DNA from: Ypsolopha sequella
Taxonomy: Eukaryota; Arthropoda; Insecta; Lepidoptera; Ypsolophidae
Length of the DNA stretch: 64,000 bases
NCBI GenBank assembly: GCA_934047225.1
Contig: OW203992.1
Location: forward strand, 4,763,501 to 4,827,500
Direction of reading: 5' to 3'
Of this stretch, positions 11,354 to 23,469 are shown one piece after another. Position 1 is the stretch's first letter. Each line of letters starts with the position of its first letter. The position numbers and the translations under genes are program-made. Below the pieces are notes generated by a model, which was given only the letters and a program-made list of their open reading frames with translations, did no database searches and was not told the DNA's origin.

Positions 11354-13962
11354 TACTATCGTGAATAACTTAACAGTCTATATAAGTACTGACCAACTGA
11401 ACAATTAAATTTTTTGGTATTGAATAAAAATATTTCAGTATTTATTGCACGATCGAAAAAGCCCGCAGCTTTCCAGTGAGTCTGGATCTATGCCTCAAAA
11501 TCTAGTAACCCCATAAATATCTAAATAGTAGATTTAGAAACCTAGGAGAACAGAGGGGACAGTAATTTTTAGCAAATTTTGGGCTATTTAAAAATATTTT
11601 TAGAATCCTCACGGGTAGCTCTTTCAAAAGAAAGCCTATACGACATAATTAAGATGTTCTTTTTCTTTAGGCCAAACTTTCCCCTCATTTGTATATATTT
11701 ATATACTGCACATATTTATATATTATATATATATCGATACATATTTTATTTTTTATTTTTGAATGACGATATAATTATCGTGCACGTAACAAGACCCAAG
11801 ATTACGCCAAATTTCAAATTCCTACGTTACATTTGTCTTCGAGAAAAGCTTCTATGACAGACGGACGGGCGGACCCCAGTATGATTACTTTACAAATTAA
11901 GCTATCTTGACAGAAAAAAAAACTCGTTGTCGCACACGTCGATTCTCAAAATGTTAAAAAGTATTCAAATGCGTAAAATTTAAATATTATATAGTGTAAT
12001 TTTTCATTTCCCTTACAATGAGGTAATAACATTGAACTGCGACACTTGAAGAGTTTTTTCATTTCAACTAAATATAAATTAATTAAAAATATTCTGCAAG
12101 TTTACGAAAAGTTTTAATTAAAATATCTTTTCGAGTACTAGTACATGCAATATACAGTCTTGTCCAAAATTATTAGGCGTCCTTTAATTTGTAAAACTCA
12201 ACTGCATAGTTTTAAAAATCTAATTTTTAACAGTAAAAATATATCAATATATTGTTGGCTATCATTCTTATGGCACCCTTAATTTGTAACATATATTGTA
12301 TTTTGATACATTAGGGTAAAATTAAACTGCACATTTTTGCACATTTTTTTATATCTACTTTTTACACTAAAAAACTATTAATATTTTGTGAAGCTATGCT
12401 TACTCTCTATTACTTACTGCAACTGTCCTTTTTGACAGTATTGCTCACAAAAAAAACCAAAAGAAGAGTTTATTTGTGTTAGTTCTACAGCCATTTCTAA
12501 AGAACCTAAGTGGCTAATACTATTGACCAAGAGTGAAGTCTTGAGAGAGGAAAGTTTCAAACTGCATCGCGAAATTAAAGTCAGTTTACAAATAAAATAA
12601 TAAATATAAAAACTTCGTAGAGTAACTTAGGCCTAAAAAGAGGACACACATTTACACATTGCCCAGCTTTCTATATAGGTGAAATAATACTCTATCACAC
12701 ACACGCAATAATAATTCACCTTTCAACCAGTGTTTCACAGTTCGCATCATAAATCAATTTCATCCACATCTCACAGATATGTCCAGCTCTGCACGTGGGA
12801 AGCATCCTTCCTTTGGTCGCTTGGTGCCCATTTTGAACCTGGCCCGAATAAACAACATTAACATATTCTAACCTCTGAACCACACTGTTAATGCGAGCCC
12901 AAGAGGCGTCGAAATATACCTTGCTTTATGTCTTTTGTAAGCGATCCCTGGATCTTTTTTAGTTAATAATATGTGTTATTAACTAAAAATTAATAATATG
13001 TCAGCGGAAAATATAATGCCATGAAATTATGAACTACCTAGTGAATTGATGAACTTACGATTCTTGTTATATATATGAACTAATAGGTATATGCCGAAAA
13101 TCAGCGCTGTGTGGTTGATAGTATATGTATGTATTATATTTTGTTTAATTTTAAATAATGTACAAGTCTAGATAAGTATATTTTTAGGTGGTCTATGTCT
13201 TTCTTTTATAGTATTTTTTTCGTGTTTTGTATTTATTTGTTTTGATAATAAAAACTATTTTCTTTGTTTCTATCATTTATTTATGTGTTCCTATTAATTT
13301 AAACTGTTTATCTTTAATCTATCAATATGACCTTATGAGAGGTCAATTATATTTATGTAGAAAAACTAAGAGTAATATTTGGAACAGGTAAAGATAGACA
13401 ATGCTTTTTTAAAGATAAAACATTTTTTTAGCGCCCCTTGAAACATATACATATGTATATTAGCTATATAATGTCTGAAGTATGTAAAGGGCTTAAGTGC
13501 TTTCAATATTTCAGTAACTACCTATACGACCTTACGTTCACAAATTAATGATGATACAATGCCTCTGTCTGGCATTTCACTCATCTCTACGGTCTTGACA
13601 CTCTGCTACCGGTACTATAAGTGATCAGTTGATCACTAATTTATTATATTGAAACACTTTATGTATTTAAAATGATGGGTTATTTAAACCGCTCTTCTTT
13701 TAACGTTTGAAAAGAAGATTTAATACGGCAATCTTAAGGGTTTAAGAGTGGGCAACACGCGCGACTTAAATCACTGCAAACAAAAAGCCTTAGGCTTGTG
13801 TGATGTCATGTCCAGACTGATCATTATATTTCTTAACGTATTCATTAACTGGCTATGTATATGAGCGTATGGTCCTACATTTATATTTAGTTTTGTATGG
13901 GAATCATAAAGAAAGAGTCCCAATTTTTACCGTGTTGCAAAAATCAGGTTCAATGGGACATA
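11354..13962. other. Mostly uncharacterised; one possible Tc1/mariner-like end
   Basis: At 12152-12182 'ACAGTCTTGTCCAAAATTA' after a TA resembles a Tc1/mariner-type terminus, but I found no inverted partner nearby. The rest is A+T-rich with no supported gene. Confidence 0.3.
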
Positions 13963-14333
13963 TCTATCCATCCATCCATCAGCCTAGTTCGTCCACTACT
14001 GGACATAAGCCTTTCCAGGACTTTGCCACTCCCGGCGGTCATCCTGGAAGAATTGCCCATACTCACACACGCTGGGCAGGCGGGTTGGTGAGCGCGGTGC
14101 CAGAACCCTCGCACCAGTGACGCCGCTGTCCGTCACCAGTCTGTTCCATATAAGGCCCGGCTATTAGGGATGGATATGCCGCCATCCATCGGTCCCAGGC
14201 ATGGTGGGCCTCCTGTTTTTTTGCCTGTGAGCTGTCCTCTTACTCTCCCCCGAATTACTTCGAGGGGGTCTCCAAGTAAGATGGTGGTACCTCCACAGTC
14301 GAGCCCGGCATCAGCTCTAACCACCTGCTATAT
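13963..14333 (-). repeat. Retroposon '(GATG)n-tail' family, copy 1
   Basis: Sense is the minus strand: CCGGGCTCGACTGTGGAGG... to 'GTCCACTACTGGACATAAGC' complement and a (GATG)n tail at the low-coordinate end. Copies occur at 19500-19827 (minus) and 35454-35795 (plus), with a 3'-end scrap at 15157. A 63-codon frame (14133-14324 minus: DCGGTTILL.DPLEVIRGR, PCLGPMDGGISIPN, ending W-stop) is also open in the 35.4 kb copy. The tail and the phrase around CACTGCTGGACATAGGCC resemble RTE-type LINE 3' ends (inference). Confidence 0.65.
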
Positions 14334-14453
14334 TAATTGAGATCAAACCTATCAACGACGTCACAAATACTTATGGCCTTTTTCTATCGTAGCTGAGTGG
14401 GATGGCTCACAAATAAACCCAACAGCGAAGACAAACGAATGACATCGGGGCTT

Positions 14454-14913
14454 TAACCTTCGCCCTTCGCCAAATTAGCAGCTCGATGTTTGTCGGTACG
14501 AATATCGACGGAAACGATATTGAACTAACGTTTATATCAGCGCGAAATGCATTGGGGCTGTTACGACGCTCGCTGCGTCCTTGACAGGGCGAAATAGGAG
14601 AAAATAATACTTTTCACATGAACGTGATTGTTCGATTGAATAATCCTATGTTATGTTAATAGCTATTAAGTTTATCTATTTATCAAAGCATAAATGAATT
14701 AAATAGATTCAGCCGCTTAGGAGCAGTAGGGAATTCAAACCAAAAAACACCATTCGATAGTTTTTTTTTTCCATATGGATGTTTTGGTGGTATGAAAAAG
14801 AAAATGTCTTAGAATTGGCAATTCACAATGAATTTTTTCAATATTTTTGGTTTGGCCATAAATGAGGAGTAGGCTGTAGAAAGTACCCATTTGGAGATAC
14901 TAAGCGCCTTAAC
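14454..14913 (+). mobile_element. TTAA-flanked non-autonomous transposon, copy 2
   Basis: Same internal sequence and order as 6530-7003, including 'GTTACGACGCTCGCTGCGTC' and 'GAGGAGTAGGCTGTAGAAAG'. Ends are TTAACCTTCGCCCTTCGCC and the complement of TTAAGGCGCTTAGTATCTCC. Confidence 0.7.
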
Positions 14914-15156
14914 TTGGAATGGGAGCTGCTGACGTCAGATAGTCTTAACACACAGTATTTCAGGCTTCGAGTGCTGGCTATCCAGGCTAAATTTTTGCTT
15001 GAAGGAATATTTTTTTGTCGCTACAGGGAGACACCAATAAAAAGAACCACTCCTAAAAACATGTCCTTGGTAGTTATATAATTAAAATTTAGAAATATAA
15101 ATGTATTTAGTTGCCAGAAAATAAAATTAATACTAATTAATGTTGATTAAGAACTT

Positions 15157-15218
15157 CATCCATCCATCAGCCCGTATTCATCCACTGCTAGACATAGGCC
15201 TCCCCAATATTACGCAAC
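15157..15218 (-). repeat. 3'-end scrap of the (GATG)n-tail retroposon
   Basis: CATCCATCAGCCCGTATTCA followed by CCACTGCTAGACATAGGCCT matches the 3' ends of the copies at 13963 and 19500. It is a severely 5'-truncated insertion. Confidence 0.55.
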
Positions 15219-15339
15219 TCTTTAAGTTCACTAAGAACTTTAACATAAATATATTTTGTTTGCAAAATGGACCAATCTCAGCATTTGCTACAAAAATTAA
15301 AAAAAGTTAAATAACGTTACAGCGTTGTTTTTTAAATTA

Positions 15340-15476
15340 GGCCGCTTCACACTATAGCTACAAAACTATTAGCGTGAATTGCCACAGACAAATACCCTTT
15401 TTCACCTTTAGCTTCATAAAAAAAAAAAAAAATAAGTTTTGCACTTTGCACCGAACGACTGACGTTTAGCCTTAAG
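15340..15476. mobile_element. Half-copy of the 608-999 foldback
   Basis: The right arm 'TTTTGCACTTTGCACCGAAC' GACTGACGTTTAGCCTTAAG matches the right arm at 960-999, with TTAA at the end. The left arm is missing. Confidence 0.55.
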
Positions 15477-16013
15477 ACGCGTCGGCAGCATTGTACAAAA
15501 ACGGCTACAAGAATAGACTGAATGGAGCCAATTTACTATCGCTTGATGCTTTCAAGTGGTCGTTTACAAAATTTATTCCCAAAGTAGCGCCCTCTATACG
15601 GCGAGGGATTGCATCGTTTCGAACAGGTAATTTAACTAAACATACGAGAGGGTTTTAATTAAAATGTTTCGTTTTATTGACGGCTTTATTCCAAATAGCT
15701 TTTTTGATATACTGTTCTTTGTAGCGGCAAAAATTTATGGCCTCGTAAGCATCAATTTCGAATCTGGTTTGGCAGTATGATTATGGTATTTACGTAATCT
15801 TGATCTCCCAAAATTTCGTTTCGAGTTCGTGTTGTATACTATGGTACAAAAGGTTTTAGTACTTTGTTGACCTTTCCGAAACATAGAGCCTCATTATTTT
15901 GTTCGTGATATTTTCGCCGTTTTGTTCCTGTTTTTTTACACTCCCAGATCATTTAAGTATAGAACAAATAAATAAGAAATAATATTTTTATCGTTAACAT
16001 CTTTTTCATTCCG

Positions 16014-16041
16014 GAAAGAAAGAAAGAAAGAAAGAAAGAAA
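16014..16041 (+). repeat. (GAAA)n microsatellite
   Basis: Seven tandem GAAA units precede a LINE 3' end in the same stretch. Confidence 0.9.
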
Positions 16042-16084
16042 AGAGCTTTATTTCAAACACCACAGAAAACAAAACAAATTAAAA

Positions 16085-16260
16085 ACGAGCCAAAGGTTGC
16101 CTGGAAGATATTGCTATAAGCAATAAGTGCCGCCTTTGTACACAATGTCTGTCTTTTATGCGAAAGTGTGTTGTAAATTATGTTTGTTGTAAAGTGTGTT
16201 GTAAAATGTACAAAAAGTGTGAGAAATAAAAAAAATAAAAAAATTTAAGAAAATTATGCC
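16085..16260 (+). repeat. LINE 3'-end fragment
   Basis: 'GGTTGCCTGGAAGATATTGC' then TAAGCAATAAGTGCCGCC matches the 3' end of the 4.1-5.6 kb LINE. It is followed by repeated GTGTTGTAAA words and an A-rich end. Confidence 0.55.
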
Positions 16261-16639
16261 AAAAAGTTGTCGTAGCAAATTAATCTTAACCTGTACAGAC
16301 AGTTTTTGACCACTGTTAGATAGATAGAAAGTGATTTTTGGCCCCTTTCGATCCGGCCCTTCTTGCTACAGGGATTTACAAAACTTTCCCCACAATTTAG
16401 CTAATATAAACAATATGAACAAGAAAAAGCTGGTAACAAGCCAGTATAATAAAGCTTTACAAGCCCACACACGGGCAGCCTCTCGCGAAAGATAACGCCG
16501 TGTTAATTTTGGGTAAAGCCGCTGGTAATTGTTTTGTCAGCACCATGTATTTATTTTCATATGTACGAGTAGGTTACGCAATATTGATGGACTTAAATTT
16601 AAATGGTTTTTGTTGTAATTTATGAGATAAAGAAGGAAT

Positions 16640-17095
16640 GATAATATGTAGTCGCTGCTTGTTTGGAGAGTCTCGACCACATTTCCAGAGGTCACAGGTT
16701 CAAATCTCGGGCAAATTTGTGTTCGGTATGCATGCTTAAATTAAAAAAAGTTATTAAAGTAATAGCAGCAGTAGCTCAAGGGTAGAATGCTGGCCTCTTA
16801 ATCTTGAGATCTAGGTTCGATCCCCGGTCGGGCATGCACCAATGAGTTTTTCGGAATTTATGTGCATAGTATTTGTTCTTACAGGAAAACATCGCACGGA
16901 AACCTGCATGCCCTAAAAAGCGTGTATTTGTGCCCGACTTACATCGATAGATCTCACCATTCATCGAATAGGGACGTAATAATCGTCGTTGAACCGCGGG
17001 TGTGCTGAGTGTGGACTGTGACTTGCATTTCACAGTTCCCAATCGGATCATCTCTGACACCCCTTGGGGATTCATGTCGTGACGTTCATGTCGAA
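16640..17095 (+). repeat. tRNA-derived SINE with an adjacent second tRNA-like head
   Basis: At 16763 a head reads CAGTAGCTCAAGGGTAGAAT with B box AGGTTCGATCCCC. The body shared with 20915 and 28645 follows (CATGCACCAATGAG, TATGTGCATAGTATTTG, GCGTGTATTTGTGCCCG). The end is the paired GTGGACTGTGACTTGCAT region and 'CCCCTTGGGGATTCATGTCG'. Just upstream (about 16650-16720) another B-box-like GGTTCAAATCTCG suggests a second, degraded SINE head. None is a tRNA gene. Confidence 0.7.
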
Positions 17096-17437
17096 TATTT
17101 TCATTATATTTATATTATTATAGAAAATAATTCCGCTCTGTAATTACGAGATTTATATCGAAACTACGTTACGCCGTCACCTAAAAGCTATTACAAGGTA
17201 TTTTCTTGAAGGATTTTGAGACAAAATAAGTACATTTTTACGTGAATAGCAATATTACAACACCCTAGTGACTAATACCTGGAAATTAAGGTCCATTCTT
17301 GTAAAAGTAATTGAGGAAAAACAAACGAAATTTCCTTCCATTTCCAATATAGAAGCTATTATCTTTATTTATTATTCCTAGTTTTTTTTAAATAACATTA
17401 ATGTACAGTAAAAAATATCTGCTATAATATAAATAAA

Positions 17438-17760
17438 CTGGCTGTTGCCCGCGACTTAATCCGCGTGGAAGAAGATAATGCGGCCACAGTGTAATCCCTT
17501 GGGAATCCCGCAGTTAAAACTATCTCAGTTTTCAAGTTGGATAATAAGTTATCGAACAGTAATCTCCCTTCCATCTTTCTCTGTAATCTTTGTCTCACTC
17601 TTGAGGATCGCGCAGTGGTAGCCCAGTAAAATCCGTTCACTAGTTTTTAGGTCATATGCATGTAATACTGAAAAAAAAATCCGTTTTTTTTTGTATCAGT
17701 AACCTGAACGACATTTTTTTTGGAATATCATCAGTGTACAGACAGACACATTACTTTTCT
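17438..17760 (-). mobile_element. Degraded Lep1-like Helitron end
   Basis: GCTGTTGCCCGCGACTTAAT CCGCGTGG at 17441 corresponds to the complement of a Lep1 3' hairpin, with CTGG where CTAG is expected. The 5' boundary is not clear. Confidence 0.4.
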
Positions 17761-17943
17761 TTTACAGTTTGTAATAGTATTTAATATACTTAGCTTCACA
17801 ATTTTACAGTTATTATAGCACCTAGCCCGTTTTATCAAATAAGATATAACAATCTGTTATACAATTGCTGCAACTAATTTCGCATTAAAAAAATTATTTA
17901 CTAAAATAGATGGCAAAATAATTAAATATTTATTTATGCACCT

Positions 17944-18463
17944 GTGTCGACCATCGGCAGAAGCAATCAGGGATGAACTGCGAAAACACACTCTGACTGT
18001 ACACAACAAAACATTGGCAGAACGAAAGGACTGCCGGCTGTCAAAACTAATGATACCGCAGTCGAATGGTAAGGTAACAAGATATTTATTAAAACTAAAA
18101 CGGTCTGACCTACGTGACATGGTAGGTATCATAACTGAGCACTGCAACCTAAACAAGCACCTTTTCACCACAGGTGGCACCGATAGCCCTCTATGCAGAG
18201 GGTGCCTTCTAGAGGACGAGGCAGTGGAACACGTGCTACTCCACTGCTCTGCAACCGAAGACATGAGACGAAAAGCAGGATCACGACGAGCTCCAACTTC
18301 CCTTCACTGGACCAGTTTATGTGTCAGAATGCTGAAGCTGTTCGGCTCTATTTTAAGGAGCTGTCCTGGCTGGGCTGACTGACCGGGGGGAAGTGCACAA
18401 TATTCACGATTGCGGAGAATCAGTGCAGGACTCATCGCCCTCGCTACAAATTTAGAATTTAGA
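17944..18463 (+). pseudogene. 5'-truncated LINE ORF2 tail with cysteine cluster, flanked by target duplication
   Basis: The frame 17936-18382 reads ELRKHTLTVHNKTLAERKD and later SPLCRGCLLEDEAVEHVLLH followed by C. This C-x2-C-x8-H-x4-C cluster is seen after RNase H in R1/Jockey-group ORF2 proteins (family knowledge). The expected C-terminal wording (FKELSWLG) appears only in the next frame, near 18320-18378, so there is a frameshift between about 18240 and 18310. The 3' end is a TTTAGAA-repeat tail. ATTTATGCACCT occurs at both edges (17932-17943 and 18464-18475), a 12-bp target duplication that fixes the insertion at about 520 bp. Confidence 0.82.
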
Positions 18464-18475
18464 ATTTATGCACCT

Positions 18476-19499
18476 CTAATAGTGAACAGCGCCGCGTACT
18501 TAAACGCTTAAAAACTAAAGTTTTAACGCTTCATATTTCTAATCAAAGTTTTCTTATTTTTTTATTTGAAACAATCGTTCCTGACGTCTCCAATAGGCCT
18601 TCATCGCCAGGAATTATTATTTGCTATGAAACTTCTAACTTCTAACAGAAGAAATGTAAATTCCAAAAATTTTTAAATGTCAATAACAAAAAATCCGGCA
18701 CCCGATTTTAATGAAACAAAGCCTACATTCTAATCGAAATGAATCTCTCTGTATATTTGTGAAAACTTTTTGTAGTTTCGGAGATGTGCGCGAACAAACA
18801 GACAGACAAAAAAGAATTCTAAAAATGCATGATTTGTGTTAAATTACTCGTTTTTAGTCACCCCCATTCTATTTTTATAACTTTTCTTCAATACTTTTAC
18901 TGGGTTCTACTCTTTTATCATATGTATATGATGAGGACAAAACAACAGCATTTCAAATACAAATACAGATTTATGTACGTATTATATTCGAAAATACTGT
19001 CATTTTGCGAGCACGGGCCCTGATACAGCAAAATATGCAATTATCAAATACAATATCTCAAATAGATTTCGATTAAACCTTTCTTAATGGAATATGTAAG
19101 CTTGTACGTATGTATAGCTTCATCCTCAAGCGTAGCCCTATGTCACGCCAGCTTTGTGTGAAATATTGCCATGGTCTATGGTAGTTCCGTTTCAATAAAA
19201 TACGTCAACATTTCTTTTTGAGGTTCCCCTTAAACCCGTTATGACACCTTACAACAAAGCCTTGATGTCCGCCTTTCCATTTATCACGTAAGTTTCAAAA
19301 GGCTAGATTATAAGATTAAAGGAGACTTGCTAAGGGCAAAATTAAGACCAGTAACATGGCAAAAAGCGGCGTGGAAAGATGGCGCACGGATTTCACCCTT
19401 CGGTAGAATAGAGGGAGTCTATGAACAGTTCTCCCCCCACTGCGCGGCTTTTTACTCAAGGTTTTCCGACATTTTATACATGCAAAGTGATCTTTTTCA
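18476..19499. other. No recognisable feature
   Basis: The stretch is A+T-rich with a 'CAGACAGACAAA' word typical of old short repeats. I can support nothing else. Confidence 0.4.
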
Positions 19500-19827
19500 T
19501 CATCTATCCATCAGCCAAGTTCGTCCACTGCTGGACAAAAGCCTTTGAAGGACTTTTCCACTCCCGGTGGTCATCCTGGAAGAATTGCCCATACTCACAC
19601 ACGCTGGGCAGGCGGGTTGGTGAGCGCAGTGCCGGGACACTCGCACCAGTGACGCCGCTGCCCGTCACTAGTCTGTTCCATATAAGGCCCGGCTTTATAT
19701 GGAAGGTCCCAGGCATGGTGGGCCTCCTGGTTTTTTGCCTGTTAGCTGTCTTCTTACTCTCCCCCGAATTACTTCGAGGGGGTCTCCAAGTAACATGGTG
19801 GTACCTCCACAGTCGAGCCCGGCATCA
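19500..19827 (-). repeat. Retroposon '(GATG)n-tail' family, copy 2
   Basis: Colinear with 13963-14333. It has an internal loss of the block corresponding to 14165-14190 and is truncated at GGCATCA. Open frames here on either strand are by-products of the repeat. Confidence 0.65.
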
Positions 19828-20059
19828 TCGTACGTTTCAAAAATATATACAAAGCAGATTGTTTAGGTTCTAATGAAACGCAATAATCATAAGTATTTTT
19901 CCTTTTTCTTTGAAGGGTCTTCGTATATTACTTACCGATGACTCATCAGTCCCAATCTTTTATAAATTATATGAATTATATATTAATGGTAATCTCCTCA
20001 ATCTTGAGAACCGAATGTTTGCTTGCTCATTGTAAATGTATGTGTAATTGTAAATGGCC

Positions 20060-20230
20060 ATTGTTAGAAGGACGTATCCTGAATATGTCAAAAGTACCCA
20101 GAATAGAAGAGCTTGTATGACTAGATTGATGGATATGGAAAAGGCGAAAAATGTCAAGATCGTAGCAGATGGAAATCTGTAGCTGTACCTACCCCTCCCC
20201 TCTCTGGGAGACATGTATGTACTTAAATGT
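20060..20230 (+). repeat. LINE 3'-end fragment, 'RLMDMEKAK' family
   Basis: Similar to 45955-46112: GAATAGAAGAGCTTGTATGA, GTAGCAGATGG, CTGGGAGACATG and a GTATGT tail. Confidence 0.5.
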
Positions 20231-20590
20231 ATGTCGTAAATACCAAAACTCATTAATAATGTGAATAGTGAAATATAGAAATTACTTTAAAGCGATCTAT
20301 AAACTGCAAAACTAAAATAAATTAAAAAATATTGGACGGCGTTCTACGACTGAGTCACGTACTAAAACTCGGATGTATGTTACCGAAATGCTATGTCCAT
20401 TTCTAAACGCTCGCTGTTTTGCAGTTTGCCGTTTCTAATAAGCCAAAATAAGTATTTTAGCAAAAAGTAAAAAATAGATGCGACTTCGAGCGGAGCGAGG
20501 AGAAGCGTGTTAGGTTTCCATGTAAGTACATAGTAGACCGGAGCGAAGCGCCCTTTAAATAGTTCGAATAGGCATGATGACTGAAAAATT

Positions 20591-20731
20591 CTAATTAGTC
20601 CGTCAGTTAGATTATCAGAAAATATTGGACACGTATTTTTTTCTTTTGTCAAATCTCTGTAATTTTTTGTTTGATTGACAAAAGAAAAAATACGTGTCCA
20701 ATATTTTGATAATCTAAATGACGGACTAAAT
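20591..20731. mobile_element. Foldback MITE with ~60-bp arms
   Basis: TAGTCCGTCAGTTAGATTAT on the left pairs with ATAATCTAAATGACGGACTA on the right. The inner ATTGGACACGTATTTTTT pairs with AAAAAATACGTGTCCAAT. Spacer is about 25 bases. Confidence 0.8.
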
Positions 20732-20914
20732 AGAATCATATTTTGTTTACCCTGTCATCTCCCTTATAACTACATGCCGAGGCAAATTATAAAATGCCGA
20801 ATTCTACTATATGACGCAGATTCGGCAAATAGCGAAATAGCTCGAGCGTTTGGAAACTGGCGACACCGTTTGTAAAATGCCGAATTTTACTATTTGCCTG
20901 CGACATACATATTA

Positions 20915-21155
20915 CAAAAAGCCGCGATAGATCGTTGGCTTCTCAATCTTGAGACCCAGGTTCGATTCTTGGTCGGGCATGCACCAATGAGATTTTCGGA
21001 ATTAAAAAGCATAGTATTTGTAATTACGTGTAAAAAAGCGTGTATTTGTGCCCGAAGAACGGCGGTAGGGCTCACCACCCTATCACGTTGGGACCAAATG
21101 ATCGTCGGAAAACCGCGGGTGTACCGAGTGTGTACTTTGACTTTTGTAAAATACA
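20915..21155 (+). repeat. tRNA-derived SINE
   Basis: The body matches 16760-17095: CCCAGGTTCGATTCTTGG, GGGCATGCACCAATGAG, GCGTGTATTTGTGCCCGAAG and the AACCGCGGGTGTACCGAGTG end. The A-box region is degraded. Confidence 0.7.
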
Positions 21156-21339
21156 AAAACCTTCTTATTCTTAAACCTTCTTATCGTCTTTATCTTTAAA
21201 CATTCTTGAGGAATCAAAGGGCGAACGGCTGAAGGAAAACCCGTTCTCTAATGATTTTGTCAAAGACCCCACGTCTTATTGTCGTGCTTTTTTTTAGGGT
21301 TAACAGATCTGAAAATACGAGAAATAATGAATAAAGATA

Positions 21340-21735
21340 AGTATTTTTTCAATGCAAGTGCTCGTAGAGGCCCACTTTTTATGCATCAAAACCGAACAGA
21401 AAGTCGATTATTTTGCCCTAGGGCTTTATTATTATTTTTTTAATTTATTTACAATGCTTGGCTAACCTGCAGCCTTTCCTGTGTACCATAAATGTTATAC
21501 TTTTTTTTCTTCTGTTAGGCTCTGGATACAGTCCTTTTGAGCCCATCATAATTCAAAGTTCACAAGATGATATTTGTTTTATTTCCTCACACTACGCATT
21601 GAAAAACGTAGTATGATACACGGGCGTGAGAGCAATAAATTACTCGGTTGCGTTTAAAACATTCGCTACGCTCGTGTTTCAAATCGTCCTTGTAATTTAT
21701 TCCTTTTCGCCCTTGTAGCATAAACTACCATTATG
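21340..21735 (+). repeat. Dispersed ~390-bp repeat, copy 1
   Basis: Colinear with 41369-41764. Shared words include 'CCTAACCTGCAGCC'-like GCTAACCTGCAGCCTTTCC, TTTTTATGCATCAAAACCGA and 'GTAGTATGATACACGGGCG'. An internal inverted pair (GGCGTGAGAGCAATAAATTA / TAATTTATTCCTTTTCGCC) suggests a foldback 3' half. Confidence 0.75.
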
Positions 21736-22609
21736 ATGCTCTTGATGGGGGTCATATTGTACAAAATGTATTCTACTATGACGTTATAAAGCAAGAAAAT
21801 TCAGAAAACTATAAAAATCATATTAACTACATACGATTCAAAACAATTCTAATTTAATGGATATCTATTATTCAAATCATATAGGTATAGATCGAGCCAA
21901 ACTTCTAATCCGCTATACTTATGCGTTTCCCGTGTAAAGAGAGGACTTGAAGTTTGGCGCGATTCTTTACAACGGATACAAATAGTATGTATACACAATT
22001 AACTGGGCATCTATTAGCATGTATCTTGAAAATGGTTCCTTTATGGTAACTTGACAGACACTGTTCCAAAATTCACACTAAAATCGATCTAATGAAAACT
22101 TGTAAACTCAAACTCTTGACTAATTTCGGCCTATAAGGGCCGAAATATAGTATATCAAGTCCTGAATACGCTTTTAATAATGTGTATTTAAAGTTATATC
22201 TATATTATATCCCACAGTAAAACTCAGCTATTGCAAACTTTGCAAAAATATCTTTCATAAAAACCACGTGTTCCCTTCCCTAGATGGATGAACAGGCAAC
22301 AATTTTAAGATTTCTTTGAAGAAAATGCCTAGCTGCTCCGCGAGGTGCGTTCCGTTTGGAGATTCCTTATCTCGTTAGCATCAAACGATTTGGGTTTTTG
22401 TGAGCCATGAATGTGAAATGTGATTATTTCTCTGACGATTACGCGACGTCATCCAGTAAATTTCCGGAATGATTTTCAAAACCAGCGGATTACTATAGAA
22501 GATAAGGATTTACACTGCTAACTGCTATACAAGGTGATATATTATTAGCCTACTGTGTTTGATACAATTACTTTTATATACGTAAGATCAATGATTTCAA
22601 AAGTAAAGA

Positions 22610-22890
22610 TAAGCCCTTACCGTACTATGACAGCACCAAAATGTTTCCACCTTTAAATGGGTGACGCTCACACGTTTGGACTCAGTGCTCATCTGAACAC
22701 AGTGATAGTTGGACGCCTTAAGTACACTTAAAGTTAATAATTTTAACAACTTTAGTAGTCTGATCAGTTTGCTGACCGTAGGTAGACTGATGGCGCACTC
22801 ATACTCATAAGTGTGCGCCGTCGTCGGCGTTATGTTAACGCTCGCATTCAAAAACAATGCAATAGATTTTAGGTGCTAGGACTCATCTAT
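22610..22890 (+). repeat. Dispersed repeat, copy in inverted orientation to 30220-30487
   Basis: 'CCTTACCGTACTATGACAGC', 'CTCACACGTTTGGACTCAGT', GTGATAGTTGGACGC and ATGCAATAGATTTTAGGTGC all reappear complemented, in reverse order, near 30.2-30.5 kb. It is non-coding. Confidence 0.7.
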
Positions 22891-23074
22891 ACTTCTTTGC
22901 GTAAGATCGGTTTATTTTTCAGTGAATCGAACAAACCTAAACGTGTTAGCGAAATAGAATGACAACCTATGTAATAGTATGCCAGTGGACACTAGACAAA
23001 ACCAGACAAACATTTCTTCAAAAGTTATGCATTTGAAACGTGCAAGACCGTCATGTGCTCAGAGATTAAATAAA

Positions 23075-23283
23075 AAAGCCGACCAAGTGCGAGTCGGACC
23101 TCGCTTTTTTAGAGTTCCGTACATATTATTTTAAATTATTTCAAACAAGAAATTTATTTAATTTTAGGTAATTCTGTCAGACATAAAAACTGCAAAACTA
23201 TGTTGGTTGGGTATTCGGGGACGTAGCCGTAAAACTACATTATAAATCGGCGTTTTTAGTATTTGTTGTTTAAATACAGCATA
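23075..23283 (+). repeat. Left part of the GCGAGTCGG...GGTACGGAACC repeat, split by a LINE
   Basis: It starts GCCGACCAAGTGCGAGTCGG and GAGTTCCGTAC. The matching right end (GGGTACGGAACC) is at 26410-26438, beyond the LINE. Other copies lie at 42372, 48634, 51515 and in the duplicated region. Confidence 0.7.
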
Positions 23284-23469
23284 TGAATGAATGAATGAAT
23301 ATGTTTATTTATTTCAAAGATAACTTAATCTAAATACATCCCACAAAACCAAGTAGAAATTTGGTTTGTCTGTGGGGAGGGAGTCGCACTTCTTTTTCTA
23401 TAAATTAGATAGTTATGTACTAAATTATAAGTAGTTAGGTACATTAATAGTAAATAATAAAATGCTATT

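Noticed and set aside
12152..12182. Complete Tc1/mariner element
   Set aside because: Only one possible terminus is visible, and I found no inverted partner or transposase frame nearby.
16763..16840. tRNA gene with GGTTCGATCCCC B box
   Set aside because: It is continuous with a body shared by several other SINE copies in the window.
17857..18264. 135-codon minus-strand frame
   Set aside because: It is the shadow of the plus-strand LINE tail, which has the recognisable cysteine cluster.
19421..19873. 150-codon frame as a gene
   Set aside because: It covers the antisense strand of the (GATG)n-tail retroposon, and the other copies do not keep it open.
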